Shown: positions 8,279-16,124 of the stretch, piece by piece
Layout: every line of letters begins with the position of its first letter
Position numbering within the stretch: the stretch's first letter is position 1
Assembly (NCBI RefSeq): GCF_900105025.1
Contig: NZ_LT629759.1
Location: 1,426,001 to 1,490,000 of the forward strand
Source of the DNA: Parafannyhessea umbonata
Lineage (GTDB): Bacteria; Actinomycetota; Coriobacteriia; Coriobacteriales; Atopobiaceae
Direction: 5' to 3'
DNA length: 64,000 bases
Notes under the pieces: generated by a model
The model's input: only the letters and a program-made list of their open reading frames with translations
Database searches by the model: none
Told to the model about the DNA's origin: nothing
Made by a program: the position numbers and the translations under genes

Positions 8279-10198
8279 CTATCGGTGGATGTAGCTCCCC
8301 GCCTGGTAGCGCGGTGGAACCACAGGCACCTCGATCCAGGAGGCGTGCTCTCCTCCCGTGTGGACGTTGTGGGTGCCACGGTTGTCCGTGTCCCACGACA
8401 GCGGCTCGAACCAGCCATCGCGGATGTAGCGGCCGGAGATCTGGACGCGGAAGCGCTCGCCCTTGTGGTACACGCGCGACGTCGGCACGATCGCGATGTC
8501 CACGGCGCGCACCTCGCCGTCCTCCAGCTTGTGCGTGTCCGTCATGGTGTAGACGGGCGTGTGCTTCTTCGTAAGGCCGGCATCGACGGTCGCGCGAGAG
8601 ACGCGGCACTTGCCCCATGCGCCGGGGTGCGGCTCGTCGAGCGTGAGCCACGGCACCCACGTGCCGTCCTCGGACGCCTTCTGGATGTTCACGAAGAGGT
8701 CCATGTCGTCGTAGCCGTCGCAGCTCACAAACAGGTGCAGGCTCATGTAGCCCGTGATCTCGACGTCCTCCGGGACGGTGAGGTCGAAGTCGACCTCCTC
8801 GGTCGACGGATCGTAGGAAGCCTTGCCCTCGGTCGCAGGAGCCTCGGTCGCAAGCTCGTAGCACTTGGCGGGATGGTCAAGCTCGACGCAGTCCTTGGGT
8901 GCCGACGCGTCCAGATACAGCTTCTTGTACACGGTGCGCTTGATGGGCCACGCCTTCTCGGGGCGCTTCTCCTGGTAGTCGATGTCGTATCCGTCCATCA
9001 CGTCCAGGCGTACGCGCGGCATCATCTCCCAGCCGTTGTGGATGCCCTTCAGGTAGCGGTCGTAGTAGCGGCGCAGCTCATCCAGGTTGTACGGGTTGTA
9101 CGTGTCGGGCCACTCGAAGTCGCGGTGGATGCGCAGCCACTTCTGGTGGCTGCGGCAGCGGCGCCACGCGTTAATCGATCCCGGCAGGTGGAAGTGCGAC
9201 CATCCGCCCGTCTGGTACACGGGGACCTTCACCTTGCGGAAGTCGGCGCGCTTGTCGTTCCAGTACGCGTTCATGTCCGGGTACATCTTCGCCATGGCGA
9301 CCTGGTCGTCCACGCCGTTCGGGCCCGTCACCTGCGCGGCGATGAACTTGTTGAACGAAAGCGCGGGCACGCCGCCCTCGAAGAAGCTCTCGCGGTACAG
9401 ATCGGTCGTGCACTCCCACGGCGCGATGCACGCCAGGTGGGGCGGCTGCTCTGCGGCGATGCCCCACTGGTGCATGGCGACGCCGGAGTTTCCGCTCATG
9501 CCGACCTTGCCGTTAGACCACGGCTGCGCCGCGACCCACTCCACGAAGTCGTAGCCGTCCTCGCGGTCCTGGTGCATGAACATGTGCACGGAGCCCTCGG
9601 AGTGGCCCGCGCCACGCACGTCCACGTTCGCGACGGCGTAGCCCTGGTAGCACCAGTACAGCGGGTCCGGGCTCTCGAACTTGGCGCACTTGGACACCGT
9701 CATCGGCGGCACGCCCATGATCTGCCACTCGCTCATGCCGTCGCCCGGGCGCTTGCCAAACCAAGACCACGACACGATGGTCGGGACCTTCTCGACGTCC
9801 TTCGGACGGTAGATGTCGCAGTAGATCTTCGTGCCGTCGCGCAGGACGACCTCCTGGTCCTGCATGCAGATGACGCCGTCCGCCGCCTCGTACGTGTGCG
9901 GGTTGAACGGCGGGCAGAAGCCCTGACCCATGCGCGCCATCGGGTCGTCGGACGCGGAGAGGTCAACCTCGGCCTGGTTATCGTTCGGCTGCCTCGCCAC
10001 GCGGTACGCGGCCATCACCTCGTCCTCGCCAAACTGCTCGCGGTGCAGGAAGATGTAGCCCTCCGTGTCCGGGTCCCAATAGATGGGGCACGCGTCCTCG
10101 TCAAAGCTCGCGCACTCGCCGCTCATCTGGATCAGGTCGTGCAGCTTCTTGTCCTTTACCGGCACCCATTCGGCCGGAATCTTGGGCTCCAGGAACAT
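8279..10198 (-). CDS. CocE/NonD-family acyl hydrolase (X-Pro dipeptidyl-peptidase S15-like)
   Basis: A 639-residue protein with the CocE/NonD layout: an alpha/beta-hydrolase domain with VVLRDGTKIYCDIYRP at its start, an oxyanion segment (VSWSWFG), the DVRGAGHSEG strand-turn, and the nucleophile elbow VGMSGNSGVAMHQW carrying the candidate serine. A C-terminal jelly-roll domain follows (FDLTVPEDVEITGYMSLHLF). Members hydrolyse esters or amides such as acyl esters and dipeptides. It starts at ATG 10198, only 11 nt after the stop of an acyl-carrier-protein gene, with AGGGGG spanning the junction, so the two are co-translated. That pairing is unusual and suggests it may act on, or release, a carrier-bound acyl group. 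There is no signal peptide, so it is probably cytoplasmic. Confidence 0.8.
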   Translation of the reverse strand: MFLEPKIPAEWVPVKDKKLHDLIQMSGECASFDEDACPIYWDPDTEGYIFLHREQFGEDEVMAAYRVARQPNDNQAEVDLSASDDPMARMGQGFCPPFNPHTYEAADGVICMQDQEVVLRDGTKIYCDIYRPKDVEKVPTIVSWSWFGKRPGDGMSEWQIMGVPPMTVSKCAKFESPDPLYWCYQGYAVANVDVRGAGHSEGSVHMFMHQDREDGYDFVEWVAAQPWSNGKVGMSGNSGVAMHQWGIAAEQPPHLACIAPWECTTDLYRESFFEGGVPALSFNKFIAAQVTGPNGVDDQVAMAKMYPDMNAYWNDKRADFRKVKVPVYQTGGWSHFHLPGSINAWRRCRSHQKWLRIHRDFEWPDTYNPYNLDELRRYYDRYLKGIHNGWEMMPRVRLDVMDGYDIDYQEKRPEKAWPIKRTVYKKLYLDASAPKDCVELDHPAKCYELATEAPATEGKASYDPSTEEVDFDLTVPEDVEITGYMSLHLFVSCDGYDDMDLFVNIQKASEDGTWVPWLTLDEPHPGAWGKCRVSRATVDAGLTKKHTPVYTMTDTHKLEDGEVRAVDIAIVPTSRVYHKGERFRVQISGRYIRDGWFEPLSWDTDNRGTHNVHTGGEHASWIEVPVVPPRYQAGSYIHR

Positions 10199-10209
10199 CC
10201 TCGCACCCC

Positions 10210-10458
10210 CTACTCGTCCAACAGCTCGCACACGAAGTCCGTCGCCTCGCCAAACGTCTCGCAGCGGCGGAACTTCATGAACGGCACCTCGATGTCAAGC
10301 TCGTCCTCGAGGTAGGTGGTCAGCTGCGACACCTGGACGCTCTTGATGCCCAGGTCCGCGAACTTCGTGCCCTCCTCAAACTCGGAGGCGTCCTTGCCAA
10401 ACAGCTGGCTTGCGCGCGTGGTGAGCGCGTTCCACACTTCCTGACGATCCTCGTCCAT
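10210..10458 (-). CDS. Free-standing acyl carrier protein
   Basis: An 82-residue acidic helical protein of the phosphopantetheine-carrier family. The attachment serine lies in DLGIKSVQ; the usual Asp before Ser is Lys here, which is unusual. The C-terminal half (YLEDELDIEVPF...TFGEATDFV) matches its paralogue at 18425-18664 better than a housekeeping fatty-acid ACP. AAAGGGG lies upstream of ATG 10458. It is the first gene of a two-gene unit with the CocE-like hydrolase. No carrier-protein ligase or phosphopantetheinyl transferase is in the window. Confidence 0.8.
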   Translation of the reverse strand: MDEDRQEVWNALTTRASQLFGKDASEFEEGTKFADLGIKSVQVSQLTTYLEDELDIEVPFMKFRRCETFGEATDFVCELLDE

Positions 10459-10581
10459 GACGAACCCCTTTCAAACGTGTATTCCGTCATGAACGAGTCT
10501 CGCCAACTCCGCCCCCGCGCAACATGGCATCGGGTTCAAAACTGTGGCCGCGGGCACGCGCCCGTTTGTGCACCAGTGCAA

Positions 10582-10613
10582 GTGCCGAGAAGTACCGCCG
10601 CCCTTCTCGGCAC
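10582..10613 (-). terminator. Hairpin terminator
   Basis: Perfect arms GTGCCGAGAAG and CTTCTCGGCAC flank a 10-nt loop just past the stop of the flavoprotein gene. The arms are a one-base variant of the repeated GGCGAGAAG word. Confidence 0.65.
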
Positions 10614-10640
10614 GCCGCGTCGCGTGCCGCGGCGCCTGGG

Positions 10641-11615
10641 CTACACCGTGGGGAACTCCATCTCGCAGTAGCGCTTGTACTCGTCCTGGATGGAGTCGCG
10701 CTTCTGCATGAACTCGATGCGGGTCTTGATGATCTCGTTCAGGTGCTCGGCGCGCGCCTTGTCGTCGTTGCGGTCGCGGATGAGGCCATTTGCGGCAATC
10801 TTCAGGCGGGGCTTGCCGTTCTCGTCGGTCACCAGGTCGCCGCCGGCGCCGCACACCGCGCACTCCCACGGGAACTCGACGCCGTCCCAGTGCGGGTCGC
10901 CGGGGTACACCAGGCTGGAGTGGCAGTTGGGGCACACGCCGTCGTCCTCATCGCCCAGCCACGTGCGCTCCTCGACCGGCGTCTCCATGGCCTGCCACAC
11001 GTTGTCGGCCATCTTCACCACGCGCTCCATCTGCTCCGGGTAGGTGAGCACGGAGCCCGGACGTGCGGAGCGCTGTATCATGAAGCGGTCCACGACCGTA
11101 AGCGACATGGTGAACATCGTGGCCTGCAGGCTCTCGAGCGTCAGGGTCTGCCAGTCGTGCTTGGAGCCGCCCACCGCGATGAGGCCCGCGACCGTGTGCG
11201 GGTTCTCCTTCACCACGCCGATGGACAGCAGGAAGCTGAGCTCGTACGCCAGGAAGCGCTGCGCAAAGCGGGTGTACAGCGAGCTGGGCTGCAGGTCGTA
11301 GCTCGGCACCGCAATGAGCACGCCGTTGCAGGTGTGCATCTCGGCCACGAGCCTGTCCACGTCGTCCTTCTCCTTCAGGACGCAGCCCTTGTACTCCTTC
11401 GTTGGGTCCTGCGCGATGGCGCCCATCTGCATGGTGCAGCCCTCGCAGCCCGTGCACGGCAGGATGTTGTAGTCAAACAGGTTGACGAGCTCGACGTCCG
11501 CGCCCTTCTCCTGCAGGCGGGCGAGCGCCGCCTTCAGAGCGATCTCGCCGTTGCCGTTGTGCATGCCCGCGCAGATGCCCATGACCTTGTGCTTGCGTGC
11601 AGCCTCTTCTGCCAT
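10641..11615 (-). CDS. Iron-sulfur-flavoprotein-like NAD(P)H oxidoreductase with zinc ribbon (paralogue)
   Basis: A 324-residue paralogue of the protein at 147-1121. The flavodoxin-like N-terminus (ICAGMHNGNG) is followed by cysteines 54, 57, 60 and 78 (CX2CX2CX17C), again suggesting a 4Fe-4S cluster, and a C-terminal zinc ribbon (CPNC...CAVC) near residues 235-265. The spacing before the fourth cysteine and the middle region differ from the first copy, so the substrates may differ. GAGAGGAGC precedes ATG 11615. A PucR-like regulator sits directly upstream on the same strand, as for the first copy. Confidence 0.8.
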   Translation of the reverse strand: MAEEAARKHKVMGICAGMHNGNGEIALKAALARLQEKGADVELVNLFDYNILPCTGCEGCTMQMGAIAQDPTKEYKGCVLKEKDDVDRLVAEMHTCNGVLIAVPSYDLQPSSLYTRFAQRFLAYELSFLLSIGVVKENPHTVAGLIAVGGSKHDWQTLTLESLQATMFTMSLTVVDRFMIQRSARPGSVLTYPEQMERVVKMADNVWQAMETPVEERTWLGDEDDGVCPNCHSSLVYPGDPHWDGVEFPWECAVCGAGGDLVTDENGKPRLKIAANGLIRDRNDDKARAEHLNEIIKTRIEFMQKRDSIQDEYKRYCEMEFPTV

Positions 11616-11830
11616 AGCTTGCTCCTCTCAACAGGCGCCCCTTGCGCCGTTTGCTGAGAAGAGCATGCGCCTTCGCCCGCGGCGGCGCCATGCGTGCGCG
11701 CACAACGCTCTTGCGGGCTTCGCCTGCAGCTTTGTGCGAACGAACAGGGTTTGCCGGGGGCGCGCTGGGGCCCGCACAAGCGGGGCCGTCAGCACCCCCG
11801 ACGCTCGTGCGGCGACTACCCGCGCGGCAC

Positions 11831-13195
11831 CTAATCGCGCGGGTGCTCGCGCAGCTGCTCGCGGGTGTGGCGAAAGCGCGGGCAGAACAGCCCCAGGTAC
11901 ATGAGGACGCGAAATCCCACCTGCATCTGGAACACGTCCTCCCCGCTCGACAGGTCGCAGCCCAGGATCTTGCGGATGGTGCCCAGGCGGTACAGCAGCG
12001 TGTTCTTGTGCAGGCTCAGCTGCGCGGAGGCGCGAGCGGTCGACTGGCCGTTCTGCAGGTAGCCAAAGAGCGTGTTCATGAGGTCGGAGTCGTGGATGCG
12101 GTCGTGCTCCATGAGGGCCACCAGCGTCGGCGGGCAGATGTCCAGCAGGTCGTCCGTCTGGTTCGTGCGCTCAAGCAGCTTCACGTAGCTCAGGTAGTCG
12201 TAGCGCATGACGCGTCCCACCTCGAGCGCGTTCGAGACCGTCTGCCCAAAGCGGATGGCGTCGTGCGCCTGCTCGTAGCCGCTGTGCACGCCCGTGAGCG
12301 ACTCGAACCGGTTCGATATGCCAAACAGGAGGTCGTTCAGGTCGCCCACGTCGCGCATGCGGCCAAGCTCGAACTCCGTCAGGTCCTGCCCCTCGTCCTT
12401 GCACACCAGCATGACCAGCTGGTTCTTGTGCAGCGCGTACAGTCCGTGCGTCAGGAGCGGCTGCAGCTGGCCCGCGACGTTCTGCATGTTTCCCACCTGC
12501 GCGAAGGGGTTCCTGGGCACGGCCACCACCACGCGCATGCGATCGGACCGCCTGAAGTTGATGGCGGCGGCGCGGCGCTCGAGCGAGGTGGCGTCCGGGT
12601 GGTCGTTCTCAAGAAGCGACGCCAGGAAGTACGACCCCATCTGGCCGCGCGTGCTCAGGTACACGGGGTTCTTCTGCAGCTCCTGCGCCACGATGCCAAC
12701 CAGCAGGTCAAAGCCGCGCTCGTCCTCGGGCGTGACGGTGCGCCCGCGCTCCACCAGCAGCACGTGCGCTATGCAGATGCCGTGCACCATGGCCGCGCCC
12801 ACCAGGGTGTTTGCCTGCATCCGGTCGTTGAAGTGCACGCATGGGCACACGCTCTTCGCAAGGTGCTCGTCCAACCCGCGCTCGTGGATGTAGGCGATGC
12901 CCTCCTCGCTCACGAAGCCGCTGCGCAGCTCGTCGCGCATCACGCGGGCGAACTCGGAGTCGTCGTCCGGCGCCACATCCATCTTGCGCGCCACGTAGCG
13001 ATAGTTCGCGTCGATCACGGCAACGGGGTTTCCCAGCACCCGCGCGGCCACGTCCACGATGTGCTGAAGTCCCATGTCCGAGAAGAGCGCGTTGATCATC
13101 TGCTTGCCGGCATCCTCCTGCCAGCACTCGTCTCCCGGTCGAGGGGCCTTGCGCTTCTCGCCCGCGTTGTCACATGCCGGCATGCGCTCCTCCAT
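11831..13195 (-). CDS. PucR-like transcriptional regulator
   Basis: A 454-residue protein ending in a PucR-type helix-turn-helix (ASAQLSLHKNTLLYRLGTIRKILG). The N-terminal half has a GAF-like look (AVIDANYRYVARKMDV) that may bind a ligand. GGAGGA precedes ATG 13195. It lies between an MFS gene and the zinc-ribbon flavoprotein, all on the minus strand, and is probably the local regulator. It resembles the regulator at 1269-2843 mainly in the DNA-binding end. Confidence 0.72.
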   Translation of the reverse strand: MEERMPACDNAGEKRKAPRPGDECWQEDAGKQMINALFSDMGLQHIVDVAARVLGNPVAVIDANYRYVARKMDVAPDDDSEFARVMRDELRSGFVSEEGIAYIHERGLDEHLAKSVCPCVHFNDRMQANTLVGAAMVHGICIAHVLLVERGRTVTPEDERGFDLLVGIVAQELQKNPVYLSTRGQMGSYFLASLLENDHPDATSLERRAAAINFRRSDRMRVVVAVPRNPFAQVGNMQNVAGQLQPLLTHGLYALHKNQLVMLVCKDEGQDLTEFELGRMRDVGDLNDLLFGISNRFESLTGVHSGYEQAHDAIRFGQTVSNALEVGRVMRYDYLSYVKLLERTNQTDDLLDICPPTLVALMEHDRIHDSDLMNTLFGYLQNGQSTARASAQLSLHKNTLLYRLGTIRKILGCDLSSGEDVFQMQVGFRVLMYLGLFCPRFRHTREQLREHPRD

Positions 13196-13223
13196 CCCCG
13201 TCCTCCGTTCGCGAACGTCCGCC

Positions 13224-13259
13224 GGCGGGAGGGTCGGGACATGCCCGCACCCTCCCGCC
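13224..13259 (-). terminator. Hairpin terminator after MFS gene
   Basis: Arms GGCGGGAGGGT and ACCCTCCCGCC with a 14-nt loop lie about 60 nt past the minus-strand MFS stop and before the regulator gene. Confidence 0.65.
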
Positions 13260-13321
13260 TAGCGTGAATTACAACAATCTATCATGCGCGATGGGCGCGC
13301 CGTGCCACATCGAGCGACTCG

Positions 13322-14527
13322 CTACTTTGCGGCAGCCTCGCGCGCGACTGCCTGCACGGCCTCCTCCGCCTCCTGGGCGGGCGTCAGCTTCGCATAATGA
13401 ATCATGCCAAACACCACCAGCACCACGATGATCGCGATGCCCAGGACGAACTTCTGGCCAATCTGCGCACCGAACGGTGCGGTGGCCGCCTCGAAGAACA
13501 GCGGCGACAGCGCCATGCCAAAGTTGGTTCCGGCCATGCCGATGGCAAGGTTGAAGGCGCGACCCTCGTTCGTGCTATTGCCGGCTGCAAAGTTGCCCTG
13601 CAGAGGCACATACGTCTCCTTGCCGAGCGAGGTGACGAAGCCGGCGGCGCACAGAACGACAAGCGACGGCGCCACGAGCGCGAGTGCGAGGCCCACGATC
13701 GTCACGCACCAAGCAAGCGGCATCGCGCGGTTCTTGAAACGCTTGAACAGCGGTCCCACTAGGAGTCCCGCGAAGATGCCCGCCACCGTCATGATGGTGG
13801 ACGCCATGGCGCTCTCGCCCGTTCCGCCAAAGCCGCGCTCGGCCACAATCAGGGACACGTTTGTCGAGAAGAGCTGGAAGCACAGCACGAATACGAAGCT
13901 GATTAGCGTGATGAGCGCGACTTCCTTGGGCATGTTCTTGAAGACGTTGCTCTTGCGCTTGGGCTCGAGGTGACCCATGGGGAGACAGATCGCCTCGATG
14001 ATGATGAACGGCAGCTCGGCGGCGTATGCGGCGTAGGCCATATACCACTCGCGTGCGCCGAGGATGCCGGAAAGCGTGGTCCAGAGGATGCCGCCCAGCG
14101 CGACGAACGTGGAGTACACGCCCATGATGCTACCGCGCTGCTGTCCCTCGAAGTAGTCCGCAATCAGGGCGTCGGTCCCGTTCTGGATGCCGCCGATGCC
14201 GATTCCGATGAACACGGAGGCCGTGAGCACCTGCCAGAGCTCCGCATGGAACGCCACGACGGAGAGGCCCGCGACCATGATCAGCACGTGGCACGCAAGC
14301 GCGGTGTGGCGCTTCTGCACGCGCGTCGCGAGCACGGACGAGACGAACATGGCCGAGAGCGCCATACACAGCGGGATGATGCCGATGCACATCTGGACCG
14401 CCGCGATGTTCGCGTCCGGAAAACTCTTCGCGATCGAAGACAAGATGGGAACGGGAACGAGCATCCCCATTATGCACATCGCGGCAGAATAGATGCCGAC
14501 GATGTACTTGACCTGCGTCTTATTCAT
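13322..14527 (-). CDS. MFS transporter
   Basis: A 401-residue carrier with about twelve hydrophobic segments. The loop after helix 2 (VLATRVQKRHT) and the basic central loop (EPKRKSNVFKNMPKE) fit the MFS fold. It is closer to sugar/drug-type MFS proteins than to the OFA-like carrier at 5154. AAAGG lies upstream of ATG 14527. An IS110-type element inserted about 80 nt upstream of the start and may have altered its promoter. Substrate unknown. Confidence 0.78.
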   Translation of the reverse strand: MNKTQVKYIVGIYSAAMCIMGMLVPVPILSSIAKSFPDANIAAVQMCIGIIPLCMALSAMFVSSVLATRVQKRHTALACHVLIMVAGLSVVAFHAELWQVLTASVFIGIGIGGIQNGTDALIADYFEGQQRGSIMGVYSTFVALGGILWTTLSGILGAREWYMAYAAYAAELPFIIIEAICLPMGHLEPKRKSNVFKNMPKEVALITLISFVFVLCFQLFSTNVSLIVAERGFGGTGESAMASTIMTVAGIFAGLLVGPLFKRFKNRAMPLAWCVTIVGLALALVAPSLVVLCAAGFVTSLGKETYVPLQGNFAAGNSTNEGRAFNLAIGMAGTNFGMALSPLFFEAATAPFGAQIGQKFVLGIAIIVVLVVFGMIHYAKLTPAQEAEEAVQAVAREAAAK

Positions 14528-14626
14528 GATTCACACCTTTCTGCAAATCGAGTGGACAAGAAGCGATGGAACTCGCCCTCGTCCGGATGCCTTTGGCGCC
14601 AATCGCCTAGACGATATGTAGAGTGA

Positions 14627-14725
14627 TCGGGACCTCACTCTGTAAAGCAGTGGCCATCGAGTGGCAGCGTGGGTTAGGCTCGGTCTTGAAGGAGTCCGGC
14701 TTACCACATTCACAGGAGGTCCCGA
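14627..14725 (+). promoter_or_regulatory. Inverted repeat masking the transposase ribosome site
   Basis: TCGGGACCT at 14627-14635 is perfectly complementary to AGGTCCCGA at 14717-14725, and the latter overlaps the end of the AGGAGGT ribosome site. In transcripts entering from outside, the pairing would hide the site. Confidence 0.45.
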
Positions 14726-14727
14726 CC

Positions 14728-15813
14728 ATGTTGTACTCTACCAGCATCGGCCTTGACGTGCACGCCCGTTCCATCAGCGCCGCGGCGTTCGTCTTCGAGA
14801 CGGGCGAGGTCGTGCAGCGCACGTTCGGCTACGACCCCGACGCGGTCGCCGCCTGGGCGGCCTCGCTGCCGCAGCCCGCGGGCTGCCTCTACGAGAGCGG
14901 CCCCACGGGCTTCGACCTGCAGAGGAGGCTCGTCGCCCTCGGGCTGCCCTGCCACGTGGGCGCCGTCTCGAAGATGGTGCGGCCCTCGGGCGACCGCGTC
15001 AAGACCGACAGGAGGGACGCCCTTTTCCTCTCGAGGCTGCTGGCCGTGGGAGAGTTCGTCGAGTGCGCCCCTCCCACGCCGGCCATGGAGGCGGCGCGCG
15101 ACCTGTCCCGCGCCCGCGAGGACGCGCGCGAGGCGCTGATGAGGGCGCGCCACCAGCTGTCGAAGTTCCTGCTCAGGAAGGGCCACGTGTGGCCGAAGGG
15201 CAGGTCCACGTGGACCAGGGCGCACCGCGAGTGGCTGCGCTCCATCGAGCTCGACGACCCGTGCGAGCGGCTCGTGCTCGAGGAGTACGTCGCGCAGGTC
15301 AGGGAGTGCGAGGAGCGCCGCGACCGCCTCGACTCGGCCATCGCCGAGAGGTCCGGCGCCGACGACCTCGCCGGCGTCACCTCCAGGCTCCGCGCCCTGC
15401 GCGGCGTCTCGACCGTCACCGCCTTCGGGATCGCCGTCGAGATCGGCGACTTCTCCCGCTTCGCCAGCCCCAGGGCGCTCATGTCCTACGTCGGCCTCGT
15501 GCCGTCGGAGTCGTCGTCGGGCGAGACGACCTCGAGGGGCGGGATCACCAAGACCGGCAACTCGCACGTCAGGCGGCTCCTCGTCGAGGCCGCCTGGCAC
15601 CACGCCAGGCCCCTGTCGCCGGCCTCCGAGACCGACGTGGCCTCGTCGGCGGGGCTCCCGGCGGAGGCGGCGGGGATTGCGGCGCGGGCCAACCGCAGGC
15701 TGCACCGCAGGTACCTCGACCTAAGGGCGAAGGGGAAGGGCGCCAACGTCACCAACGTCGCCGTCGCCCGCGAGCTCGTCGGGTTCTGCTGGGCGCTCGC
15801 CCTCTGCGGGTGA
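14728..15813 (+). CDS. IS110-family DEDD transposase
   Basis: A 361-residue transposase. The RuvC-like N-terminal domain shows GLDVH (Asp10), CLYESGP (Glu) and KTDRRDA (two Asp), giving the DEDD tetrad. The C-terminal domain has GVSTVTAFGI and PSESSSGETTSRGGITKTGN with the serine region conserved in this family. The strong AGGAGGT at 14714-14720 fixes the start at 14728; an in-frame ATG 105 nt upstream lacks a ribosome site. Known IS110 recombinases work with an element-encoded guide RNA. The gene is identical to the copy at 53410-54495. Confidence 0.92.
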   Translation: MLYSTSIGLDVHARSISAAAFVFETGEVVQRTFGYDPDAVAAWAASLPQPAGCLYESGPTGFDLQRRLVALGLPCHVGAVSKMVRPSGDRVKTDRRDALFLSRLLAVGEFVECAPPTPAMEAARDLSRAREDAREALMRARHQLSKFLLRKGHVWPKGRSTWTRAHREWLRSIELDDPCERLVLEEYVAQVRECEERRDRLDSAIAERSGADDLAGVTSRLRALRGVSTVTAFGIAVEIGDFSRFASPRALMSYVGLVPSESSSGETTSRGGITKTGNSHVRRLLVEAAWHHARPLSPASETDVASSAGLPAEAAGIAARANRRLHRRYLDLRAKGKGANVTNVAVARELVGFCWALALCG

Positions 15814-16124
15814 GCCGCCGAGCCGCGAAACCACCCTCCCGCACGCGCGGCGCGGCCGAGGCGCGTGGGGCACCCCGCGATTCGACTATGCGCAGCGAGG
15901 CCGGGCCTCGCCACGCGCGACCCTAGACCAGCGGAGCTCCCCAGCCGAAGCGTCGGAATGCGTTAGCCAACACGCGGATATCAGACTTGCAGTCGTGCGT
16001 CGAACCAGACACGCCCTGGGCGCCGTCGCGCGGGAGGTGGCCATAGAAAAAGGTGGGCCGGTCCCCGAGAAGTCGGAGGCTGGCCCACCTTTGCCACTTG
16101 ACAAGTCTATCTACATATCAGTCG
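15814..16124 (+). ncRNA. Candidate bridge/seeker RNA region of the IS110-type element
   Basis: About 310 nt between the transposase stop and the right end hold no gene but many inverted segments. In IS1111-type elements the guide RNA is encoded in the non-coding tail after the transposase. Within it, ATATCAG (15978-15984) and CAGTCG (15990-15995) repeat the sequence at the right element/target junction (ATATCAGTCG), as a guide segment might. No transcript end can be seen, so this is a region call only. Confidence 0.4.
16049..16092 (-). terminator. Terminator inside the right end of the IS element
   Basis: Arms AAAGGTGGGCC and GGCCCACCTTT form an 11-bp stem. Read on the minus strand it is followed by TTTTT, so it stops transcription arriving from the adjoining kinase gene. 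The same structure lies in copy 2. Confidence 0.75.

Larger units (their letters stand above)
14607..16124 (+). mobile_element. IS110-family (IS1111-type) insertion sequence, intact copy
   Basis: The 1518-bp unit is defined by identity with the interrupted copy at 53289-57341. It has a short left leader, one DEDD transposase gene and an unusually long right non-coding tail of about 310 bp. Perfect 10-bp subterminal inverted repeats GATATGTAGA (14613-14622) and TCTACATATC (16110-16119) lie a few bases inside the ends, the hallmark of the IS1111 group. No target duplication is visible, as expected for the family. Exact ends are uncertain by about 4 bp because both copies share those bases. Confidence 0.88.

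Noticed and set aside
8276-10315. A 679-codon plus-strand frame opposite the CocE-like gene
   Set aside because: Composition is that of an antisense shadow (His/Val/Arg/Leu-rich), with no recognisable domain; the minus-strand hydrolase and ACP are convincing.
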